From contig NZ_PPTG01000048.1 of assembly GCF_002954245.1 (NCBI RefSeq), forward strand, positions 496,001-560,000: a DNA stretch of 64,000 bases. The letters are read 5' to 3'. This DNA comes from Cryobacterium aureum (GTDB lineage: Bacteria; Actinomycetota; Actinomycetes; Actinomycetales; Microbacteriaceae). Shown here one piece after another: positions 34,965 through 42,682 of this stretch (within the stretch, counting starts at the first letter, position 1; each line of letters starts with the position of its first letter). Both the position numbers and the translations under genes were made by a program. The notes beneath the pieces were generated by a model. It saw only the letters and a list, made by a program, of their open reading frames with translations, did not search any database and was not told where the DNA came from.

Positions 34965-37424
34965 GTGACGCACACGCAATCGCCGGCCGATCGGTACTCG
35001 GCTGCGCGCATCCGGGCCGCCAAGCCGCTCCTGCAGGGCTTCGAGAGCGGCTTAGGCTTCGACCTCGACCCGTTCCAACGTGAAGCCTGCGCGTGCCTGG
35101 AGGCCGGCAACAGCGTGCTCGTTGCCGCCCCGACCGGAGCTGGCAAGACGATCGTGGCCGAATTCGCGATCTACCTGGCGATGCAGCGGTCCCGGGCAAA
35201 GGTGTTCTACACGGCTCCGATGAAGGCCCTCAGCAACCAGAAGTTTCAGGAGTTCGTGGCCGAGTACGGTGCGGACCAGGTCGGATTGCTCACCGGAGAT
35301 AGCAACGTCAACCCGGGGGCCCGCATCGTGGTCATGACCACCGAAGTGCTGCGCAACATGCTCTACGCCGATTCCGATTTACTGACCGACCTGGCCTTCG
35401 TGGTGATGGACGAGGTGCACTATCTCGCGGACCGTTTTCGCGGAGCTGTCTGGGAAGAGGTGATTATCCACCTGCCACAGCCGGTGCGCATGGTATCGCT
35501 CAGCGCGACAGTGTCGAACGCGGAGGAATTCGGTGACTGGCTGCAGGCCGTCCGCGGTGAGACCGACGTGATCGTTTCTGAGGAGCGGCCGGTTCCGCTC
35601 GAGCAGCACGTGCTGGTCAAGAACAATATGCTCGATCTGTTCGACTCCACGGGGCTGATCGGCGCGCATCGGGTCAATCCCGAACTCGTGCGCCTGGCGC
35701 ACGCGGGCGGACGTTCGGCCGGCGGGCGCGGCCGAGGATCCGGTCGCCAGGGCAGTCAATCCGGGGGGTACCGGGGTCATGACAAGCAACGCCCCCAGTT
35801 TGACGCCGGACGGATGGACCGCGGGGACATCGTGCGCATGCTCGACGGTAAACATCTGCTGCCAGCTATCTTCTTCATCTTCAGTCGGGTCGGCTGCGAC
35901 CAGGCCGTTCGGCAGGTGCTCCGCTCGGGCGTACGCCTGACTCAGGAACACGAACGCGAAGAAATCCGCCAGATCGTCGACGACCGATGCCGCACCCTGC
36001 TGGACGAAGATCTCGGCGTGCTCGGCTACTTCGAATGGCTCGACGGGCTCGAACGCGGAGTCGCTGCGCACCACGCCGGTCTGCTGCCGGCGTTCAAGGA
36101 GGTTGTCGAGGAGCTCTTTCAAAGGAAGTTGGTCAAGGCTGTCTTCGCCACTGAAACGCTCGCCCTCGGCATCAACATGCCCGCCCGCACGGTCGTACTC
36201 GACAAACTGGAGAAATTCAACGGCGAGGCTCGCGTACCGATCACCCCGGGGGAGTATACGCAGCTCACCGGTCGGGCCGGTCGCCGCGGAATCGACACCC
36301 TCGGCCACTCGGTCATCCAGTGGGCCCAGGGACTGGACCCGCAGGCCGTAGCCTCGCTCGCCTCCCGGCGCACCTATCCGCTGAATTCGAGTTTCAAACC
36401 CACCTACAACATGGGCGTCAACCTGATCGACCAGTTCGGCGTCACGCGTACTCGCGGTGTGCTTGAGTCCTCGTTCGCCCAGTTCCAGGCCGACCGCGCC
36501 GTCGTCGACCTGGCCCGCTCCGTGCGCCAGCAAGAGGAATCCCTGGCCGGGTTCAAGACCAGCATGACCTGCCACTTGGGTAATTTTGAAGAGTACTCTG
36601 CTATTCGCCGTCGCCTCACCGAGGTGGAACGCGAGGGTGCCAAAGCCGACAACTCCTTGCGCGGTGAACGCGACAAACGACAGCGGGAGGTCGCCAGCCT
36701 GCGCAAGCAGATGCGCGCCCACGGCTGCCATCACTGTCCCGATCGAGAAGCACACTCCCGCTGGGCGGAACGCTGGTTCAAACTCAAGCGCCAAACGGAT
36801 GCCCTCAACCAGCAAATCTCGCAGCGCACCGGAGCCATCGCCCGCGTCTTCGACCGTGTGACCGACGTTCTGCTCGGCTATGGCTATCTCCAATCCGATG
36901 CCAGCGGCACGATCGCACTCAGCGAGAGTGGACGTATCCTGCGCCGCATCTACGCCGAACGGGACCTGCTGGTCGCCGAATCTCTGCGCCGAGGCCTGTG
37001 GAACGAACTCGATGCCGCAAGCCTCGCAGCGATGGCCTGTGCGCTTGTCTTCGAACCGCGACGCGAAGAGGGACTCATCGATGCCCGCTACCTGCCGACG
37101 GGGCCGTTCCGCCCGGCGCTGGACGAGACGCAAGACCTCTGGAGTCGGATTGACGACCTCGAGCGTGACCACAAACTGCCCGGCAGCAACCCGCTCGCGG
37201 TCGGCCTCAGCCTCGCCATGTGGAAGTGGGCACGCGGCGCATCCCTTGCCGACGTGCTCTACGAGGCTGAGATGGCTGCCGGCGATTTCGTGCGCTGGAC
37301 CAAACAGACCATCGACCTGCTCGACCAGCTGAGCATTGCCGGCGACGGACACGTCGGGCCGACAGCACGCACCGCGATGGACGCGATCCGACGCGGCATT
37401 GTCGCCTACTCCTCGGTGGCCTGA
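34965..37424 (+). CDS. helY: SKI2/DOB1-like DEVH-box RNA helicase
   Basis: An 819-residue SF2 helicase. APTGAGKT is Walker A, DEVHYL motif II, SLSATVSN motif III, and QLTGRAGRRGID motif VI. A Gly/Arg/Ser-rich insertion (about 245-270) interrupts the RecA domains, and a DSHCT-type C-terminal helical domain follows. Bacterial HelY is thought to help RNA decay or processing. The GTG start at 34965 is 38 nt after tatC; this tatAC-helY order is conserved in actinobacteria. Confidence 0.92.
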   Translation: MTHTQSPADRYSAARIRAAKPLLQGFESGLGFDLDPFQREACACLEAGNSVLVAAPTGAGKTIVAEFAIYLAMQRSRAKVFYTAPMKALSNQKFQEFVAEYGADQVGLLTGDSNVNPGARIVVMTTEVLRNMLYADSDLLTDLAFVVMDEVHYLADRFRGAVWEEVIIHLPQPVRMVSLSATVSNAEEFGDWLQAVRGETDVIVSEERPVPLEQHVLVKNNMLDLFDSTGLIGAHRVNPELVRLAHAGGRSAGGRGRGSGRQGSQSGGYRGHDKQRPQFDAGRMDRGDIVRMLDGKHLLPAIFFIFSRVGCDQAVRQVLRSGVRLTQEHEREEIRQIVDDRCRTLLDEDLGVLGYFEWLDGLERGVAAHHAGLLPAFKEVVEELFQRKLVKAVFATETLALGINMPARTVVLDKLEKFNGEARVPITPGEYTQLTGRAGRRGIDTLGHSVIQWAQGLDPQAVASLASRRTYPLNSSFKPTYNMGVNLIDQFGVTRTRGVLESSFAQFQADRAVVDLARSVRQQEESLAGFKTSMTCHLGNFEEYSAIRRRLTEVEREGAKADNSLRGERDKRQREVASLRKQMRAHGCHHCPDREAHSRWAERWFKLKRQTDALNQQISQRTGAIARVFDRVTDVLLGYGYLQSDASGTIALSESGRILRRIYAERDLLVAESLRRGLWNELDAASLAAMACALVFEPRREEGLIDARYLPTGPFRPALDETQDLWSRIDDLERDHKLPGSNPLAVGLSLAMWKWARGASLADVLYEAEMAAGDFVRWTKQTIDLLDQLSIAGDGHVGPTARTAMDAIRRGIVAYSSVA

Positions 37425-37431
37425 ACCCGCC

Positions 37432-38988
37432 ATGTGGGGGAGTGAGCGTGCGTTTAGCCTGCCGCTGTGGGCATCCGTCCTGGTCGCGGCCGGTGCCGGA
37501 GCAGTTCTCGATGCCGGTTTCCCGGATCGCGACTGGTGGTTTCTCGCGCCGGTGGGGGTGGCGCTCATGCTCCTGGCGCTGCTCGGTCGAAGCCTCGCGA
37601 CCGGGCTACTCGTTGGTCTGGTCGCCGGACTATCGTTCTGGCTGATTCATATCTTCTGGATCACCCTGTACCTCGGTCTCGTGCCGTGGTTCGCGCTCGG
37701 CGGGCTGGAGAGCCTGTTCTTCGCCGTCGGGCTCGGGCTCACCGCGGTCGTTCTGCGGCACGGTCCCCGGGTCTGGCCGAGCGTCTGGGGTCGTCTCGGT
37801 CTGGTGCCGGTCATCGTTGCCGGGTTGTGGACAGCCAGGGAGGCAATCAGCGCGGTCTGGCCCTACGGCGGCTTTGCCTGGGGCCGCGTTGCGCTCTCCC
37901 AGTCGGAGAGTCCGTTCGGACCGCTCGTGGCCTGGGTCGGCTTCTCCGGCCTGAGCTTCATCGTGGTCTGGCTGAGCGCCCTGGTCGTGCAGTTGTTCCG
38001 CGAACCCGAGCTGGCGCGCACGCTGCGCACGGGCATCGCCGTTGGTGCCGTCGCGCTGGTGCTCGCCGTCCCGTCCTGGCCGACCATCCACAGCGGCGAG
38101 GTTCGCCTCGCCGCCGTGCAGGGCAACGCCGATGCCGGCCTGTTTGCGGAGAATTCACCGGGGCAGATTCTGCAGGACCATACCTCGGCCACCCTGCCGC
38201 TGATCGGCGAGAGGGTCGATTTCGTGGTTTGGCCGGAAAACGCGAGCGACATCGATCCCACCCGTTCCGAGGCAGCCGCGCAGGTGCTCGACTACATCAG
38301 TGCCGAAATGGATGCCCCGCTTATCACCGGCACCATCACCAAGCCGGGGGACACCTACTACAACAGCTCGCTGCTGTGGAAAGCGGGCCGCGGTGCCGTC
38401 GACGTGTACGACAAAGTGCACCCGGTGCCCTTTGCGGAATATATGCCGGATCGGGCCTTCTGGCGCCCTTTCGCCCCGGAGCTAATCGACCTCATCGGCC
38501 GGGATTACGGCATCGGCACCCGTGACAATATCTTCGATATCAATGGGGTCCTGGCCGGGATCGCTATCTGTTTCGATATCGCCGACGACCAGCTGGTGCA
38601 CGAGATGATCGACGATAAAGCCCAGATCATTCTCGCCCAAACAAACAATGCCGATTTCGGGCACACCGACGAGAGCGTGCAGCAGCTCGCAATTGCCCGG
38701 CTGCGCGCGATCGAGACCTCCCGTACTGTAGTGAACATCTCCACGGTCGGATCGAGCGCCATCATCACTCCCGACGGGCACACCCAGGACAGCTTGCCGA
38801 CCTTCACGGCCGGCGCGATGGTGCAAACGGTGCCGCTCAGTGACAGCATCACGCCGGCGATGGTCGCCGGCCGGGGCGTCGAGTGGCTCGTGTCGGGGCT
38901 CGGCCTGGCCGGGCTGGCGCTCTGCTTCGGCGCCGCTGGATGCCAACGTCGCAGCTTGGCGCGCGCCGCTTTGCTGACACGGCTTTAA
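37432..38988 (+). CDS. lnt: apolipoprotein N-acyltransferase
   Basis: A 518-residue membrane enzyme that adds the third acyl chain to lipoproteins. The N-terminal half has about six to seven membrane spans. The periplasmic nitrilase-like domain has WPEN (Glu), YDKVHPVPFAEYMP (Lys) and GIAICFDI (Cys), completing the Glu-Lys-Cys triad. The ATG at 37432 lies 7 nt after the helY stop; the frame is open further upstream, but inside helY. It fits with the lipoprotein FKBP encoded upstream. Confidence 0.93.
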   Translation: MWGSERAFSLPLWASVLVAAGAGAVLDAGFPDRDWWFLAPVGVALMLLALLGRSLATGLLVGLVAGLSFWLIHIFWITLYLGLVPWFALGGLESLFFAVGLGLTAVVLRHGPRVWPSVWGRLGLVPVIVAGLWTAREAISAVWPYGGFAWGRVALSQSESPFGPLVAWVGFSGLSFIVVWLSALVVQLFREPELARTLRTGIAVGAVALVLAVPSWPTIHSGEVRLAAVQGNADAGLFAENSPGQILQDHTSATLPLIGERVDFVVWPENASDIDPTRSEAAAQVLDYISAEMDAPLITGTITKPGDTYYNSSLLWKAGRGAVDVYDKVHPVPFAEYMPDRAFWRPFAPELIDLIGRDYGIGTRDNIFDINGVLAGIAICFDIADDQLVHEMIDDKAQIILAQTNNADFGHTDESVQQLAIARLRAIETSRTVVNISTVGSSAIITPDGHTQDSLPTFTAGAMVQTVPLSDSITPAMVAGRGVEWLVSGLGLAGLALCFGAAGCQRRSLARAALLTRL

Positions 38989-38994
38989 CCAACA

Positions 38995-39019
38995 ACGACC
39001 CCGGCACGAAGTGCGGGGT
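38995..39019. terminator. hairpin between lnt and rbpA
   Basis: ACGACCCCGGCAC pairs with GTGCGGGGTCGT (12 bp with one bulged G) around a GAA loop. There is no U-tract. It lies between two convergent genes and may serve both. Confidence 0.75.
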
Positions 39020-39040
39020 CGTCTGGGGTGGAACCGGCGG

Positions 39041-39409
39041 TTAGGCGCCGATCTTCTGCTGGCCACCACGGCGCAGGCGCAACACGGAGAGGCGCTCTTC
39101 GAGCAGTTCTTCGAGTTCGTCTCTGGTGCGTCGCTCCAGCAGCATGTCCCAGTGGGTCCGAGGAATCTTCTCGTCGGAGTGGTCAACGATCACCGGCAGG
39201 GAATCGACCAGTCGGGTCGCCGTCCGTGCGCAATATTTGCATTCCCATTCATCCGGAGGCTCGGCTTCGGCCGAGAAAATCATTACCGTCTCACGCCCAC
39301 ACGTTTCACACCGGTAGGTGTGCGGAACCCGGGGGGAGAAGGTTACGCCTTCTTCGCTCTGTAGGCTTTGTGCGCCTAATCTCATGCCACGCAAACTGCG
39401 GTCAGCCAT
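39041..39409 (-). CDS. rbpA: RNA polymerase-binding protein RbpA
   Basis: A 122-residue transcription activator that binds group I/II sigma factors and core RNA polymerase and stabilises open complexes. Four cysteines (CETC near 34-37, CKYC near 57-60) form the zinc-ribbon-like core domain. The basic linker and the sigma-interacting helices (HWDMLLERRTRDELEELLEERL) follow. RbpA is restricted to actinobacteria. A candidate SigR-type promoter lies upstream (39477-39494). Confidence 0.96.
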   Translation of the reverse strand: MADRSLRGMRLGAQSLQSEEGVTFSPRVPHTYRCETCGRETVMIFSAEAEPPDEWECKYCARTATRLVDSLPVIVDHSDEKIPRTHWDMLLERRTRDELEELLEERLSVLRLRRGGQQKIGA

Positions 39410-39476
39410 AGTGTGGTCTCCTCTCGCTCGCGATCACAATTCGACCACGATGCTGTCACATTTGTAAACCATCAAG

Positions 39477-39494
39477 CTGGGTGTTAACCTTCCC
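39477..39494 (-). promoter_or_regulatory. candidate SigR/SigH-type promoter upstream of rbpA
   Basis: On the minus strand GGGAAG, then 19 nt, then GTT resembles the disulfide-stress sigma consensus GGAAT-N18/19-GTT. rbpA is under SigR control in Streptomyces. The fifth -35 base is G instead of T, so this remains tentative. Confidence 0.4.
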
Positions 39495-39520
39495 GGACCC
39501 CCCGTTCTGGGAGGTAATTC

Positions 39521-40285
39521 TCAGGTTCGACGACTAATGGCCGCCACAGCAAGATCGGTGCGATCCGTGACGACGCCGTCGACACCCAGATCAAGCAGTC
39601 GAATCAGGTCTGCCGGGTCGTTCACTGTCCACACATGCACCTCGATATTCACCCGATGCATCATCGCGATGAAACGGGGCGTCACGATTCGAACCGGCCC
39701 GGCGCATTCTGGTACCTGCACGGCGACGCAGCCCGCCAGCGTGCGACGAACTACCGACGTGAGGCCTAAGTTCATCGCTGCGACGGCGCGGACGACGAGC
39801 GGTGATGAGGCGGAGGACACCACGCCGGGCAGCAGATCGACCACCCGACGGCGGCGTGGTTCGTTGAACGAGGTCACGAGGACCCGCGGCGTGGCTTGCT
39901 GGTGGCGAATGGCCCGAGCGGCGGGCTCGACGGCGGCATCCGTCTTGATGTCAATATTAAACCGGGCCGATGGGAATGCCTCGAGGGCATCGGCGAGGGA
40001 CGTGAACGATTGACCGAAACCGAGGTTGATGCGTTTCAGTTCGGTCAGGGTCAGCTGGTCGATGCGCACGTCCCGGCCGAGCGCAGTCAAGTCGGGGTCG
40101 TGGCTGATCACGGCCACACCGTCGAGCGACACGTGTACGTCGGTTTCGAGGTGGGTGGCCCCGCCGGCCAACGCTTTCACGAAGGCGAGAAGTGTGTTTT
40201 CCGGCGCTTCCTGCGCTAGACCGCGATGGGCAAAAACCCTAGGGTGCGGTGCATCCAGAAATACTGACGGGGCGTTCTCGACCAC
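39521..40285 (-). CDS. glycerophosphodiester phosphodiesterase
   Basis: A 254-residue GDPD-family TIM-barrel enzyme that releases glycerol 3-phosphate from glycerophosphodiesters. The signature residues are AHRGL (catalytic His), ENTLLAF, HLETDVH (metal-binding Glu and Asp) and SHDPDL (second His). A C-terminal VWTVNDPADLIRLLDLGVDGVVTD strand-helix closes the barrel. There is no signal peptide, so it is cytoplasmic. It follows the SPFH gene by 3 nt and may be co-transcribed with it. Confidence 0.91.
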   Translation of the reverse strand: MVENAPSVFLDAPHPRVFAHRGLAQEAPENTLLAFVKALAGGATHLETDVHVSLDGVAVISHDPDLTALGRDVRIDQLTLTELKRINLGFGQSFTSLADALEAFPSARFNIDIKTDAAVEPAARAIRHQQATPRVLVTSFNEPRRRRVVDLLPGVVSSASSPLVVRAVAAMNLGLTSVVRRTLAGCVAVQVPECAGPVRIVTPRFIAMMHRVNIEVHVWTVNDPADLIRLLDLGVDGVVTDRTDLAVAAISRRT

Positions 40286-40288
40286 CGC

Positions 40289-41233
40289 CTAGGCTTGCGG
40301 CGTTGCGGATGCGGCGGGTGCGGTCGAGGGGTTCTGGGTATTGGCACCAAACGCGCTGCCGATTCCCTTCATGGCCTCGGTGAGTTCGCTCGGCACAATC
40401 CACAGCTTGTTGGCGCTGCCTTCCGCCAGCTTGGGCAGGGTGAGCAGGTACTGGTAGGCGAGCAGCTTCGGGTCAGGGTCTCCATCGTGAATAGCCTTGA
40501 AGACCGTGGTGATGGCTTCGGCCTCACCCTGCGCGCGCAGCACGGCAGCTTTGGCGTCACCCTCGGCTTCGAGGATGGCGGCCTGGCGGGCGCCCTCAGC
40601 GGTGAGAATAGCGGACTGCTTGGTGCCCTCGGCGGTGAGGATCAGCGCACGACGATCACGTTCGGCACGCATCTGCTTCTCCATGGAATCCTGGATGGAG
40701 TGGGGCGGCTCGATGGCCTTGAGTTCGACTCGGCCCACGCGGATGCCCCATTTGCCGGTAGCCTCGTCGAGCACGATGCGCAACTGGCTGTTGATGTTGT
40801 CTCGGCTGGTCAATGCCTCTTCAAGGTTCAACCCGCCGACCACGTTGCGCAGGGTGGTCGTGGTGAGCTGCTCGACCGCGCCGAGGTAGTTGTTGATCTC
40901 GTAGGTGGCGGCGCGGGCATCCGTCACCTGAAAGTAGACGACCGTGTCGATAGAGACCACGAGGTTGTCCTCGGTGATTACGGGCTGCGGGGGAAACGAC
41001 ACTACCTGCTCGCGAATATCAAGCAGCGGCCGCACTCGGTCGACGAACGGCACGAGCAGATTCAGACCGGGCAGCAGCGTCTTATGATACTTGCCGAGGC
41101 GCTCCACCACCCCGGCGTTACCCTGCGGAATGATGCGAATGGCGCGCACGAGAATGACGATGACGAACACCGCCAACACGGCGAGCAGGGCGATCACGAA
41201 GATCTGACCGATGAAAGCTGCGGGGTCAAGCAT
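40289..41233 (-). CDS. SPFH/Band 7 (stomatin-like) membrane protein
   Basis: A 314-residue SPFH protein. An N-terminal membrane segment (about 8-30) is followed by the Band 7 domain (GNAGVVERLGKYHKTL; PQPVITEDNLVVSIDTVVYF) and a long Ala/Glu-rich helical region (ILTAEGTKQSAILTAEG repeats), ending in a Pro/Ala tail. SPFH proteins assemble into ring-like membrane scaffolds. ATG 41233 is chosen; it overlaps the NfeD stop by 8 nt, forming the classical NfeD-SPFH operon. Confidence 0.92.
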   Translation of the reverse strand: MLDPAAFIGQIFVIALLAVLAVFVIVILVRAIRIIPQGNAGVVERLGKYHKTLLPGLNLLVPFVDRVRPLLDIREQVVSFPPQPVITEDNLVVSIDTVVYFQVTDARAATYEINNYLGAVEQLTTTTLRNVVGGLNLEEALTSRDNINSQLRIVLDEATGKWGIRVGRVELKAIEPPHSIQDSMEKQMRAERDRRALILTAEGTKQSAILTAEGARQAAILEAEGDAKAAVLRAQGEAEAITTVFKAIHDGDPDPKLLAYQYLLTLPKLAEGSANKLWIVPSELTEAMKGIGSAFGANTQNPSTAPAASATPQA

Positions 41234-41738
41234 TGTTCTGGGTCCTTTCGGCGGGGATGACGACGGCGGTGGAGCCTTCGATGAGGTGCACGGTGACCGG
41301 CTGGCCCGGTTCAGCGGATGCTGCGGTGCCGCTACTCGCGGTACCGGAGGCGCCAAGCCCGGGGCGGGACGTCAGCAGCCGAGCGGTCCAGGTCTCACCG
41401 TTGGCCAGTTTCACCAGCCCGCCGGTTTCGGTCACCGTCGACAGGACCCGGCCGCTCATTCCGATCAGGGCGTCGATATTCGACAGGGCCGGATCGCCGC
41501 CCTTGCGCAGAGCCCGCAACAGGAACGGTCGGATGGTCAGCAACAGCAGCACCGAGAGTCCGGCGGCGACGACGATCTGAAGCCACCAGTCCAGGCCGAG
41601 CAAATTGGCGGCCAAACCGCCCAGGCTGCCGATGGAGATCATCAGGAACGTGAATTCCAGGCTTAGCAGTTCGATGGTGATGGCCACGAGAATGAACACG
41701 AGCCACAAGATCCAGAGATAGTCGGTCAGATCGACCAT
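41226..41738 (-). CDS. NfeD family membrane protein
   Basis: A 170-residue short-form NfeD. Two to three membrane spans in residues about 8-80 are followed by an OB-fold domain (ALIGMSGRVLSTVTETGGLVK region). NfeD1b proteins work with SPFH partners in membrane microdomain organisation. ATG 41738 with GGAGGG 8 nt upstream is preferred to the ATG at 41756. Confidence 0.88.
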   Translation of the reverse strand: MVDLTDYLWILWLVFILVAITIELLSLEFTFLMISIGSLGGLAANLLGLDWWLQIVVAAGLSVLLLLTIRPFLLRALRKGGDPALSNIDALIGMSGRVLSTVTETGGLVKLANGETWTARLLTSRPGLGASGTASSGTAASAEPGQPVTVHLIEGSTAVVIPAERTQNNA

Positions 41739-41903
41739 GTGTGACACCCTCCACATTCCGTTTCACCTCGAAACTAGCAGGTGCGGGCGACAATACGCGG
41801 GCGGAGCGGCCGAGGCTTGTTGATAAGGTCGAAAGCGCAGGTAGTGGCCGATCAGGTCACCCTTCATCATGGACCAAACAGACCGAATTCTTGAGGAGCA
41901 CGC

Positions 41904-42668
41904 GTGACCAATCCACTTGCAGCAGGATCACTCGAGGGCAAGCGCGTACTCGTCACCGGCTCGTCCCGCGGTATCGGTGCCGACACCGCCGGTTTTTTTG
42001 CCGAGGCCGGTGCGCGCGTCGTCATCAACTACCGCAATAAGGAGGTACGCGCGAACAAACTTCGCGATGCCATTCGCGCCGCCGGGGGAGACGCCATCAC
42101 GGTCGGCGCCGACCTGACTGATCCGGCATCGGTTGCCGCGATGTTCGCGACCATCATGAGCGAATTCGGCGGCCTTGACATTCTCGTGATGAACGCATCC
42201 GGCGGCATGGAGAGTGGGATGGCGCCTGACTACGCCATCAAGCTCAATCGTGACGCCCAGGTCAATCTGCTCAACGGCGCCATCCCCCTGCTCGGTGACG
42301 ATTCCCGGGTGGTCTACGTCACCAGCCACCAGGCCCACTTCATCAAGACCACACCCACCATGTCGGAGTATGAGCCGGTCGCCCGCAGCAAACGCGCCGG
42401 TGAAGACGCCCTGCGCGCCGTCATTCCCCAGCTCGAAGAGTCCGGTATCGGATTCGTCGTGGTTTCCGGAGACATGATCGAGGGCACCATCACGGCGACG
42501 CTGCTCGAACGGTCCAACCCGGGTGCCCTCGACGCCCGGAAGGAGGCGGCCGGTCGACTGTACAACGTGAGCGAGTTCGCGGCGGAAATCGCCCTGGCCG
42601 CGATCGAACCGGTCCCGGCCGGTAACACTCGCCTGGTCGGCGACACGTCCGGATTCGCCGGCGAGTAG
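41904..42668 (+). CDS. SDR-family oxidoreductase with atypical active site
   Basis: A 254-residue short-chain dehydrogenase-like protein. TGSSRGIG (about 19-26) binds the dinucleotide, and NASGG replaces the usual NNAG. VYVTSHQAH gives the catalytic Ser region. At the YxxxK position the sequence reads VARSK, so the general-base Tyr is missing; the nearest Tyr (SEYEP) is three residues upstream. It may be a redox-inactive or altered SDR. The start is GTG 41904 with GAGGAG upstream. It precedes the S9 peptidase by 14 nt. Confidence 0.87.
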   Translation: MTNPLAAGSLEGKRVLVTGSSRGIGADTAGFFAEAGARVVINYRNKEVRANKLRDAIRAAGGDAITVGADLTDPASVAAMFATIMSEFGGLDILVMNASGGMESGMAPDYAIKLNRDAQVNLLNGAIPLLGDDSRVVYVTSHQAHFIKTTPTMSEYEPVARSKRAGEDALRAVIPQLEESGIGFVVVSGDMIEGTITATLLERSNPGALDARKEAAGRLYNVSEFAAEIALAAIEPVPAGNTRLVGDTSGFAGE

Positions 42669-42682
42669 CGCGCAATCAACCG

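Noticed and set aside
35379-37568. Long minus-strand open frame opposite helY (729 codons)
   Set aside because: The plus strand encodes a complete helicase with all motifs; the antisense frame lacks any recognisable domain and is a by-product of high G+C codon bias.
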